Shown piece after piece: positions 30,483 through 42,900 of a stretch of DNA of 64,000 bases. A program made the position numbers and the translations under genes. The number at the start of each line of letters is the position of its first letter. The first letter of the stretch is position 1. Source of the DNA: Liolophura sinensis (Eukaryota; Mollusca; Polyplacophora; Chitonida; Chitonidae); assembly GCF_032854445.1 (NCBI RefSeq), contig NC_088305.1:26932628-26996627 (forward strand), written 5' to 3'. The notes beneath the pieces were generated by a model. That model was not told where the DNA came from. It made no database searches and worked only from the letters and a program-made list of their open reading frames with translations.

Positions 30483-30900
30483 AACAGGTCTGGATCTTTA
30501 CTCAGCCAATCAGAATTCAAAGTTATCGAGACGAGAAAAACAACATGTAAAAAAACTATGTGAGGGTTAACCAGGTTGAATTATTTTTTCTCTGACATGT
30601 CACTTATGACAAATGAAGAGCCACCGCTCTTGTGTCATGATGCCTTTTAGGCATCATGAGATGAATAGTTGAAAACGCGGAAATATCAACAGGCCGGGAT
30701 TAAAACAGCCCTAGATCTTTTCTCAGCCAATCAGAATTCAAATTTATCGAACTGAGGAAAAAAATATGTTAAAACTATGTGAGGGGTAACCAGGGGGAAT
30801 TATTTTTTTCCCTGACATAATACTTATGACAAATGAGTCACCGCGCTTGTGTCCTAAAGCCTATAAAAGAAAACGTCAGTACAACACGGAGTCTGCCATC
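30483..30900 (+). promoter_or_regulatory. Duplicated upstream region and TATA promoter of the clusterin-like gene
   Basis: About 140 bp containing CTCAGCCAATCAGAATTCAA (a CCAAT box) occur at about 30485-30625 and again at 30720-30860, period about 235 bp. CTATAAAAG at 30861-30869 lies about 40 bp before the ATG at 30901, so the core promoter sits in the second copy. Confidence 0.6.
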
Positions 30901-33900
30901 ATGGAGATCCAAGTTGTGCTGTTCAGCGCTCTCCTGCTCACGATCAGTGCTCAGTCGATTGATTTAAACGAGATCACTTTCAGTGGTAGGTTGTGCTTTT
31001 ATGGGTATTATTTGATCCATCCCACTCGTCCTTTTTGTTCTTCTACGTACTCTGTATTTATTCATTTATACGTCGGTATTGGAACACATACTTTCAATTG
31101 ATGGGGCTGCACCCAAAACAAGAATTTTTCTATATTCGAGATCAACCGATTTTATTCCTTTTTAAAGATATTTATGTAATATTTTTTCCTTGACAAGCGC
31201 TGTGAATCATATTAGCAAAATACCAAGATATGCATAGTACTTATTTCTTTAAACGGAATGTAATGCCGAGCCCAAGAATATTTTGCTTGCAATATTTACG
31301 ATCGCTGCCATTTTTAGCATAGAAAATTGTTGTACCTATTTTTATACTCGGAAAAAATTGTAGTACCATTTTAATGGGTGGAGGAAATTGTAATACCATT
31401 TTCATTGACGGAAGAAATTCTAGCACCTGAAGTATATCACCCAATGTGTATTACCACAAAATTCACGAGAACAATGAAGGCGGGTACAATTTTATCATGA
31501 TATCAAACCTTGAGGCTATATCAATGTCAGCTTTTCACAGCGTAAATCTGTAGAATGAATGATAGCTTGAAACAGCATTTCAGAAAGTTTGGGATCCGAT
31601 AGGAAAACGTCCAGCCACTTACTTTATACTGACAGTGGGGTAGGTGATGACCTCGTGGTCATGACAACGATAATTAGGGGATCACTTTGAAATAGTTTGT
31701 TGCTGTGTTAATGTAATGTACTGATACTTTATATCCAGTCATTTTCTGTTTTTAGCGTATAAACGATTCAGTAATTATTGTATGCCCTGAACTCTGGTGA
31801 TTAAATATATTTAAAAAACAAACATATACTGTCTTTCAGTATGTATGTTTATGTATGTATGCTTGAGGTTGTACGTCGTCAAATGATGACGAGGAGTGAT
31901 TAGATGTGTGTACATATAGCGTGTCTTCTTGTGGCAGGGTGAGTCCATGTTGCCAAAGTACTGTCGTCACTGAAGTATCATGCCGAAAGAATTTCAGTTA
32001 ACTGCTCACACCGGACTCAGGTTCAAACCCGACCTTGGTTGGGAATTTGCCCTTTTCGCTTCGGTTATATTGCGTGGGTCTTAGATGATCTTTGGCTGAC
32101 CCAAGACGTTATTTATTTTTCACAAAGATATATTCCTTATTTATTTGTGTGTGATATTTTCTGTCTTTGCTGTTACTTTCTTTATTTAATTGTTTATTCA
32201 TTGTATAACTTTTTTATTTAACTGTTTATTTTACTTGTTTATTTACGATCTTTAATTATTCATTTCCTAATTTATATATGTTATTATTGTTTTCATTTCA
32301 TTATTTATTGCTTTTATTATCTTTGATATTCATTATTTATTTATTTGTATTTTTTATCTTTGTTTCCTTCTTTATTTATAAGAATGTCCACCAGAATAAT
32401 GTTTTCATGTTGCGGCCTTAAGGCTAATGGTCTGATAAAATCGACCGAGTGTTACTTAAAAACATGCCCAATTTATTGAAAAAATTATCGCTAGCTTATA
32501 CCATACTTGTTCTTTCGTCATTTGCAGTTCTGGCACCCGAAGTGAAGAACCAAGCAGTAATTTTCATTCGGGAGGATTTTGCGAATACGAACGCCTCTTT
32601 GTCCGCCTTAAAAGAAATCTACAGACCATGCACTGAATTGATCAGTGATCAGCTCCTCCAACAGTGTGTAAATTGTATCTCAGAAAAATGCCAGAACAAG
32701 TAAGTTCATTGTTTAACTGTAAAATGTTAGTCTTAGTTCAACTCCGTGTGTCTCAGTTTATACTTCAGTTCGAACAGGACTGCGACTGACCGCTCAGAAG
32801 TTGAAGCCCTGGTTACATTGTACATGCACTGTATTTGATTGGTGTTTAGTGACGTGTAATTTGCTTCTATTTAAGCAGTTATATATACAGTTAGAAAATA
32901 AAACCTAACTGAGGTAAACCATTGAAAGGCACGTGATCGTGATCGAACTTATTATAAGTCTACCTTGGTAGCTTATGTCCGAGTGTTTAGCATGTTAGAG
33001 CTGATCAATGACTTAGGAGCCTATCACTATTGCAATTGTTGTGGATTTAAGTATACCTTGTGCTGTTTTTTTTTTCTACGCATGGGGAGGTCATGCTAGC
33101 AACCTGTGGATAATCCTGGGTTTTTCGAGCCCTGATTCCTCCGGCCATAAATGAAATAAATACAAGACCAGTTAAGCGATCTTAGGGCGCTGTCGACCGC
33201 TTATGTCCATTGAAGCCTGGGGGAGCAGTCGAATAAGGACGATAACTAGGGCTCCCTTCCTGATGTTGGGATTGACCATTCATTTCAAAATTGCATGGAA
33301 GATACAGTTTGGTGTTTCAGCCCTCAGTACAAGCTCGTATGTCACAGTTCAAACCTGTCATATAGTCTTATTTCAAAACACTAAGGCTCAGCTTAAACTT
33401 GTGAAACATGTGGATGGTCGTGGATTCCCCCTGGCTGAGCACGGTTTCCTCCTACCATAATACTTGCCGTTTTCGTGTAAGGGAAATATTCTTGAGTACG
33501 GCGTAAAATCCGATAAATCACATAGATAAATAAATAAAACTGTGCAACTGCACCTCAGATATGTAAATGACTGGCTATAATTTCTCAGCGACCATATCGG
33601 CCATTGACGAAAGATTTTACTTACTCAATGCGTTTCCCACTGTAGTTTAGCAGAAGCTTTAAGTCAGCAGGTTTGTCAGCTGACTGGCGAAGGGCGGTGT
33701 ACAGATTGAGTCGTGTACAGGCTGGTTCAGTCTTAACCGTCTGTTTTTCTCAGTCGTGCAGAGACAGATGCTCCGAGATGAGTCGTGATGGTTTTCAGAT
33801 ATTTTCTAAACTCTCTGGAATTATCAATTTTATATGTCATCCATTATTTCAGAGCAAACGTGGACTGTACGGGAGAGCCACTGAAAACCCCCGTGTCCAT

Positions 33901-36900
33901 CGACAAGGAAGTGATTGCCTGTGATATTTCACCGACAGGATGTGGCGTATTGGGAGTTGGCAAGAAAGCCGTAAAGGTTCAGGGTAATGTAGGAAGGACG
34001 GTGAAAAATGTCATCAAAAAGGTCACCAGCGGCATAAAGATCAAACGTGAGTGTGCTGTTGGCTGGCTTCAGCTGTTATTTCAAATGCTCAGTTTCAAAA
34101 ATGCATAAATGACTACTATCCATATACATGTAGCTATTGGTGACAGACTTCAGATTTACGCGGTATTTGTGCAATTTTGTTCACGTACAAAATTTTGTCA
34201 TTAATATGACGGTTGCTTCTCTTGACCTTACGGAACTTCGTCGACACAAACTTGCAAACTCATGCAGACTTTACTTTTAGAGCTCAAGAAAGTTTTTTAT
34301 TTCATGTTTGAAGGTGGGATACGGGTTAGGATGCCATTGATTAGAGTTCGAGGGATCCAAATCTTTAGGCGCAGGAGACGACAGACTACAGAATCGACAT
34401 GCGAAGAGATAGCCACCAATCCGGACGAGGCTTGCAAGTTCTTCTCCACTCAATGCGAGGCTTGTGCCGACTTACGTGATGCGGACGAACTACTACTAGT
34501 AGAGAGGTGTAAGTGCTTTGCCAAATCTAACGTGCTACTTTATTTCATCTTTCATTGGTTTACAGGCTTCTTATAAGGCGGAAGTAAATATTCTGGAAGG
34601 AAAAAGTGACAGAATACAACCACAGACGTCAGTGGGTCAATATTTGGTAATGTCGAATTTTCAAAAGGAAAACATGTTTTTTTTTTTTCAACTTCATATC
34701 TGACGGGTATTTTTTGGTTATATGGTCAACGTAGAGCATGTAGCATTCACTACATGATTTTAATAGTGTACATAATTACTTACATTATTCTGATTATGCT
34801 AATACTAATTAGCATAAAATGTCAACACCGTCACGAAATGGATACACACATTGCGGTCGTCTGAAATCCAAAACATCTTTGCTCTATGTTCTAGAGATCT
34901 TTTCAATTTTATACTTAGTTTCACCGTGAAAGCTTGAACATTAAATCTGGCTTCCAAAATCTAATTAAAAGTCAAAAAGTAAAAATCTAGCGACATCTTC
35001 TGTCGCAAAATGACAACAAGCCCTAAATAACCCACTTCACTACCGAATGTCACTCCAGAAATGTGCAATGGTCAACCTTATGTTTAATTTTCAAAAGCTT
35101 GCTGACATGCCCATCTGAAAAAGGTCAGATATTGACTTAGTTGCAGAACATAGTTATTATATCAAGGAAAACCTGTCGCGTAACGTAGATGACAAAAATC
35201 TAATAACAAAAGGCAAAAGGACAAAGTGACTTTAATGCTTTGAAATGAAGTTAAGTAGTAACAAGGACGGTGGTGTGTATTTCACTCATAGATGTGCGTG
35301 TGGATCTGTACTTAGTGTACATATACGGGAAACCTCAACAAAAGAGACATGGGTAATATATCGCTGTTATTGTACAGTAAAATTAACAAATGAAAGGCCG
35401 TAAATGTGCTATATGTAACCTCGTCAACTATGAGTTCAAGGGAGGAGTCATAAAGAAGAAATCAATTATGTTTTTTGTTCTTTCTTTTGAGGGGGGGTGG
35501 TGGTTATATTGGGGATCTGGAAGGGAAGCGATCCAGAGAGGTCATATGAGGCCATTTCTGAGGTGGTGAAAATTGTCACCGATTTACCGATGTAGTTCCA
35601 GTGTACTGCCGCAGTGTGTTTTAGCACCCCTTAAGGTTTTCTCCTATTTGGGAGTGTAAACCCGCCCAAAGGATCGTTATTGTAAAGCACAATATTTAGT
35701 TCATAAAAAAACGGTTAATTTTTTTTTTACAAGAAAAATTTAGTATTATCTGTTCGCACTCTTTAGCTGGATACAGGATACAAAATAGTCGCATTTCCAG
35801 TGATTTGACCAGGCCAAGTTGTTACGACCCAAACTGTCTGTATTATAAAGAGATGGCTTGTTCGAAATACACGACAGTTTAGCCGCACAAAAAAGTGACC
35901 AAAACCAGCAATTTTTATTTTACAATTTATTAGCTTTAACAAGAACAGATAATAAGACTTATACAAATACTAAAGTACTTAAGTTTAACAAGAAAGGATA
36001 GCAGTATCTATACAAATACTAAAGTACTTACGGTGTCAAGTCCAAACGGACGCATATATTCCACAATATATACCACACAGGCATGAATGCTCAGAGGCAA
36101 ATTCATAAGAGGGAAAATCCACAGTATAACTGAGTGTATGACGAAATATACACAAAATTCCACAGACAGGGTCCGTGTACTAATAGGCACTGTGTATACA
36201 AGAGCACAAATTAAACATACAAGTTCAGACTGAACAAGTGCTCGGTGGAGATAGGATATAACAAAGCCAGAGGCTATAAAGACACCAAAATTCAGCACAA
36301 AAGGCCTACTAAAGTAATACACAGCGAAAGCATCCAAACTCTCAATAATTCTCCTTTCTCTCCGTTCTCTGTTCTCTCCGTTCTCTCCGTTCTCTGTTCT
36401 CTCCCTGCTTTCGTAGGTCTTATATAGCCTGGTAGAATTGTCCAGAATAAGAAAATTCCTGAACACTTGATGTAAACAAACAGGCACCGAACTGAGCGCA
36501 TTCTGGAATATTCTAAGAGGCAGACAGCAGGCGCTGAACTCAGCGTATGTAAACAGTGGCAAGCTAAATTTAGAAACTGACGGCAGTCGTGCACATAACA
36601 CACCCACCCTTCAAGAAAAAAAAAAGTTTTCCTAACTTTTTTTGTTTTTACAATATATGTTAAACAATATTATATACAACATTGTAAAACCACATGTAAT
36701 TAAACATTTATACACAACTTATACACGAGACAAGCAATCTGCAATAACATTATCTTTTCCCTTTATATGTTTGATTTCAAGATTGTATTCCTGCAACAAT
36801 AAACTCCACCGTAACAATCTCTGATTCTTTCCCTTAACTTTCTGTAGAAACACAAGTGGATTGTGATCAGTATTTACAATCACAGGTTGTCTCGAAGCTG

Positions 36901-39900
36901 TTACATAAACTTCAAAATGTTGCAGAGCTAAAATAACAGACAAACATTCTTTTTCAACAGTTGAATAATTTCTCTGAAACTTGTTAAGTTTACGAGAAAA
37001 GAAACAAACTGGATGATCAACACCAAGATTGTCCTCCTGAAGCAAAACTGCACCTATAGCAACATCGTGAAAAATGACATCAGTTCTTGATGGTACATGC
37101 GAAAACAAATGTGAAAACTCAAAAACAAGTTCAGACAGTTGCTGTTGCTGAATGGGTTCCAGATGTTGCAGTTTAGAATCACGTTGTTTTAAGACATCTG
37201 AATTCTGAAGCTTTGAAGAATTGAGCTTAGAATCAACCAACTGTTCGCCAATATCATCTGTATTACAGCAACTCTGATCAATGTCAGCAGCAACAACATT
37301 AACAGAATGTACAGCAGTGTTGGCAGTGTCACTTCTGTTTACATAGGGTTTCAGCATGTTAATATGACATAACTGACTTGATTTGCGCCGATCAGGTGTT
37401 TTAACAACATAGTTAAGCTCACTCAGCTTTTTGTCAACAACATATGGACCAAAATATCTGACATCAAAGCATTTACCAGGTACAGGTAACAATACTAAAA
37501 CTTTCTGACCAGGTTGAAATGACCGAACAACAGATTTCTCATCATATCTACGTTTCATATTCTTCTGAGTACATTCAAGATTGGCTTTAGCCAATTCACA
37601 TGCTCTGACAAGCTTAGCACGAAAATCAGATACATAATCCAAAAGATTTACATTACTTGTGTCATCATTGAGAAACTGTTCCTTGTAAATTAACAAAGGT
37701 CCTCTAACAGTATGTCCAAATACTAAATCAAATGGACTGAAACCCAATGATTCTTGTACTGACTCTGACTCTCGAACAGCAAACATAAGAAATGGAATAC
37801 CTTCATCCCAGTCTTTCTCTGTATCATAACAATAAGTCTTAATCATGTTCTTTAATGTTTGGTGAAATCTTTCAATTGCACCTTGACTTTCTGGGTGGTA
37901 GGCAGACGACTTGTATTGTTTAATGCCTAACTGGTACATAACTTGCTGAAAAATACCAGACATAAAGTTTGAACCTTGATCAGACTGTATGGATTTGGGT
38001 AAACCAAACAGAGTAAAAAACCTTTTTAAAGCTTTGACAACAGACTTGGTGTTTATATTCCTTAAAGGAACAGCTTCGGGAAATCTGGTTGCTGTACACA
38101 TAATAGTTAACACATACTGATTCCCAGACTTCGTCTTAGGTAGAGGGCCTACACAATCAATCAATATTTTGCTGAATGGCTCTTGAAAAGCTGGTACAGG
38201 CTCTAATGGTGCTTTAGGAATAGTCTGATTAGGCTTACCCTCTACCTGGCATGTATGACATGATTTACAAAACTGGGTTACATTTCCCTTTAATCCTGGC
38301 CAAAAGAAGTGGTTCAGTATCCTGTAGTAGGTCTTGTTAACACCCAAGTGACCAGCTAATGGCATTTCATGTGCCATACGTAAAATTTCAGTTCGGTATG
38401 CCTTAGGTACAACAATCTGATGTTTAACAGCCCAGTCATCATCAACAGATACATCAGGTGGTCTCCATTTACGCATAAGTATATCAGAAATAACACAATC
38501 ATCGAGAGCTCTGTCAAACAAACATGAAATTTCTGGGTCTTTATGCTGTTCAGTTACAAGCTGATGTTTAGAAACATGTGATATGTCACTAGGTGTACAA
38601 TGGTCTGATTCATCATTATCAATGCAGTCGCCTTGAGTAAACATTTGTGTAAGAAATGTATCTTGTAAGTCCGTTACTGTGTTTTTGCCGTTATCAGAAA
38701 GTTTGTTTGACATAGACCTCGTTACAGCACAAGAGGGATACAAATCTGGAATTTCTTTCTCAACAGGATCAACAGTTTGATTTAAACAAGGTTTATAAGT
38801 TACAATAGGATTAACCATTACTTTGTCACCAGCAAGATCATTGCCAAGTAATAGATGAATTCCTTTAAAAGGCAAAGTAGGCCTAATGCCGACAGTAACA
38901 GGACCCGAAATAATATCTGATGACAAGTAAGCTTTGTGAAGAGGCACAGATTCAAATTCAGCAGAGCTTACACCTCTAATTAATACATTTGATCCAGAAT
39001 ATGACTCATCAGAAAATGGCAAAACATCTTGTAACAATAAAGACTGAGAAGCTCCAGTATCTCTTAATACCCTGATCTTTGTATCACAAGACATGTCACT
39101 TTTAAGTGAGACTTTACCGTCACAAATAAATGGCTCAAAAACCTTCATAACATTATCCTGTGAATTCTGTGTACAATCTACTAGTGGAGTCTTAACATAA
39201 TGAAATGCATCAACTTTGTTCACTATATCAGACTTTTTAGCAGTAACACACAAACCAGTAGGCTTGGAGCCACCCTCCTGTTCTTGCCTTCTCTTTAAAG
39301 CATAACAATTTGATATGACATGACCTGGCTTCCTACAAAAATTACATGTAACCCTGCTAAACTGTCTATCCGTAAATGTATGGTCAGAACTTCGTTGAGT
39401 ACTGTTCGAATTAACAGGTGTTCTTTGATCACCTAATTTGTCAAAATTTTGAGCCTGTTTCGGTGGGCCTGAATTTGAGTCAAATGAACCGCTGGAAAAG
39501 GGTTGAGGCTTTCTAAATGTAGACGGCTTCTTCTGAAATGAGACCTTATGTGTAACCGTGTATGTATCGGCCATAGTGGCTGCTGCTTCTAAAGTATCAG
39601 CCTCTTTGTCCTCAATGAAAGTTCTGACATCATCATTAATACACCTTTTAAAGTCTTCAATCAGAATGATCTGTTTCAAGTTTTCATAATCATTACCTAC
39701 ACTTTTAGCATAACACCACCGCTCAAACAATTGTTCCTTCTGCCTAGCAAATTCAATGTAAGTCTGATCTCTTCTCTCAAAATTTCTAAATTTCTGCCGA
39801 TAGGCCTCTGGCACAAGCTCATATCTTTTTAAGATAACATCTTTTACAAAATCATAATCTGCTGCCTGTTCTGTTGATAACTCTGTGTATATATCCATAG

Positions 39901-42900
39901 CTTTGCCAGTTAACACACTCTGTAAAAAGGTAGTCCAAAACTTTTTAGGCCACTCTTAATTCTGAGCAATCTTCTCAAACTGTAGAAAATATTTATTTAC
40001 ATCAGTTTCACGAAATTGTGGCACCAATCTTATGTTTCTAGCGACATCAAATTTTGGAGGCATATCAGAAAAACTTAAGCCAGACCTATCTCCTTCTAGT
40101 TTCCTTGCTTCAATTTCGCTCTGAAGTCTCAATTTCTCAAATTCGAACACTCTTTCATTTTCCTTATCTTTAAGCAATCTTTCATTTTCCTTTCCTTCAG
40201 TTCTAACTCCTTCAGTTTTATTACAGTGGAATCATCGCCCTCAGGCCTGTACGCATCTGATGCACTTTCATCAAACTCCTGTAATTCTACCAAACACTTA
40301 GCAATACTAAACTGCATATCTTTCTTACGTAAGGATCTTTTGATATTAAGATTCAGGTACTTGCTTAAAGCATACAAATCATTCTTATTTAACACATCAG
40401 AAATGTCCTGATCTGGCGCTTCCATAAACTCGTCGGGCTTAAAATCCGACATGATGAATAAAATCTGCTGGCAAAATTTACTAAAAAGTCAAAGACTAGA
40501 AAAATGACACAACTTACACAAAATTCTTTCAATTTCAATTCAAATTCACTTCCCGGACAAGCCCCCAATTTGTTACGACCCAAACTGTCTGTATTATAAA
40601 GAGATGGCTTGTTCGAAATACACGACAGTTTAGCCGCACAAAAAAGTAACCAAAACCAGCAGATTTTATTTTACAACAATTTATTAGCTTTAACAAGAAC
40701 AGATAATAAGACTTATACAAATACTAAAGTACTTAAGTTTAACAAAAAAGGATAGCAGTATCTATACAAATACTAAAGTACTTACGGTGTCAAGTCCAAA
40801 CGGACGCATATATTCCACAATATATACCACACAGGCATAAATGCTCAGAGGCAAATTCACAAGAGGGAAAATCCACAGTATACCTGAGTGTATGACGAAA
40901 TATACACAAAATTCCACAGACAGGGTCCGTGTACTAATAGGCACTGTGTATACAAGAGCACAAATTAAACATACAAGTTCAGACTGAACAAGTGCTCGGT
41001 GGAGATAGGATATAACAAAGCCAGAGGCTATAAAGACACCAAAATTCAGCACAAAAGGCCTACTAAAGTAATACACAGCGAAAGCATCCAAACTCTCAAT
41101 AATTCTCCTTTCTCTCCGTTCTCTCCATTCTCTGTTCTCTCCCTGCTTTCGTAAGTCTTATATAGCCTGGTGGAATTGTCCAGAATAAGAAAATTCCTGA
41201 ACACTTGATGTAAACAAACAGGCACCGAACTGAGCGCATTCTGGAATATTCTAAGGTAGAGGCAGACAGCAGGAGCTGAACTCAGCGTATGTAAACAGTG
41301 GCAAGCTAAATTTAGAAACTGACGGCAGTCGTGCACATAACAAAGTTTTAAATAAATGTTTGTTATGGGTAAGGTGACTTGAGTCGCTAAATTCGGGCCG
41401 ACTCATTTTTTTTTTTCAGAAATGTGAGAATTTCTTTCTTCGGGAGACAAACATTCTGTAACTCTTCATTTTATCCACCACGATACAGCACACTTTTCTT
41501 CACACCATGAATGTAGGTCACAAATAATGTTTTGCAGCCGATAGTCACAGATCCGTTGGACGTGCCGATTATTGCCACTAGTCCGTGTTGCTCTGTACTG
41601 CTCGCCACGTCAGTGCATCGTTATATCAGCTGACACACATTCATGCGGCTAATACTTTATAATCCGCACTTGCACTGCACAATAACCGGGCCCCTTTTAA
41701 ACCCGTGGGTTCCTGGTTTTTAAGTTGTTGTCTTTTGGGAACCAAACTTTCTTAAAAAGCTTTCTCTGAGATTTGACGAAGACAAATCTAGTTTAAAGAG
41801 GTATACTGAAGATTTTTGGCAGAAATCCATTTCGCTGAAAATCAAAATCAAATCAAATTTTCTCCATTTATCAAGCAAAGTGCAATATTATTGCTTTTCC
41901 TTAGTGTCAGACTTGTACATGTACTATTTATAGTGTTAAAATGACTCTAGATTTTGAAAAGGTTAACAATCAACACGCTTTATACAGGCTCGGCACTTAA
42001 ATATAACCACTTGGAACGGTAACATGTGCAACATAGCTACCGGTATTCTAATTGAAAGTTATAATTCAATAAGATTTTCGCTGGTCGATTGCTTGCGAAA
42101 ATTTTATTTATAGTGTAAATTCAATATACAGTGTTGTATAGGCTATACATATATTTTCATACGCAGCAACATACGTGTGTGCGTTTGTGCCGGTCTGTCT
42201 TGACAGGCGAGTCATCGCGTAACGGTAGTTGTCGTCTTGGTAACGGGAATTGTCATCAACGTCACGCAAAAATGTGTGGTAAATGACCATGACGCAGATG
42301 ACAGAAAGCTATGTTTCTGGCTTGTGTAAGTCTGATTGATGCCATAACAGACAACACTGTTACGCTGTACTATAGAGCTCAACTTATTTTGTCACTTAAA
42401 ATTTTGGAATTAGCATTTAATAATCACATGCCTTTGGACGTTCGTAGATGACAAATAAATGTGAAAAAACGTACATATGGCTAGAGAAGAAAACTTGTTA
42501 TAACGAACTATGGAGAACCATTAACTTTCCAGTTGGCTTTAAAAAGACAGAGCTGTTGTCAACTGTTGAGGGCCACGTGGTCAGTCACGTGCCTTTTCTG
42601 AACTATAATAAGACAGATCCGCCATCGGTGACAGAGATGACACCAAAATTCGGTGTAGAAATAAAGCCCTTATCATAGTTCAGTCCTACAAGCAGATATT
42701 TGTAATGAAATGACCATAGTCAGGGCGCAGATTTTTCGGGATATATGCTGTGGGCATGCTATTTCGACATACACGAGTGACTTTCGAATCATAAACAAAT
42801 TAGTATTACAGTGATTTTCCAACGTGTAAGTATGTATTTGGTCCTATAACGGCATTAACTTATTAATCAAGGTAAAAGAATAGTCCACATCCGACAAAAT

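Larger units (their letters stand above)
35820..41342 (-). mobile_element. Ty3/Gypsy LTR retrotransposon, Gmr1-like gene order
   Basis: Two LTRs, 35820-36600 (781 bp) and 40571-41342 (772 bp), each begin TGTTACGACCC and end GCACATAACA, with AAGT duplicated at the outer edges. Immediately inside the upstream (right) LTR the minus strand reads TTGGGGGCTTGTCCGGGAA (about 40567-40549), a primer-binding site of tRNA-Pro type. Inside the other LTR is a purine-rich GAAGGGTGGGTG (about 36601-36612). LTR identity is high, suggesting a fairly recent insertion into the intron of the clusterin-like gene, opposite to its transcription. Internal genes are gag (broken) and a pol in the order protease, integrase, RNase H. 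Confidence 0.9.

Noticed and set aside
36008-36607. 199-codon minus-strand frame in the LTR
   Set aside because: It lies wholly inside the 3' LTR and recurs in the 5' LTR; there is no recognised env or accessory gene.
42448-42678. 76-codon + strand frame as the missing clusterin exon
   Set aside because: No fitting acceptor and donor phases and no cysteine pattern expected at this point of clusterin.
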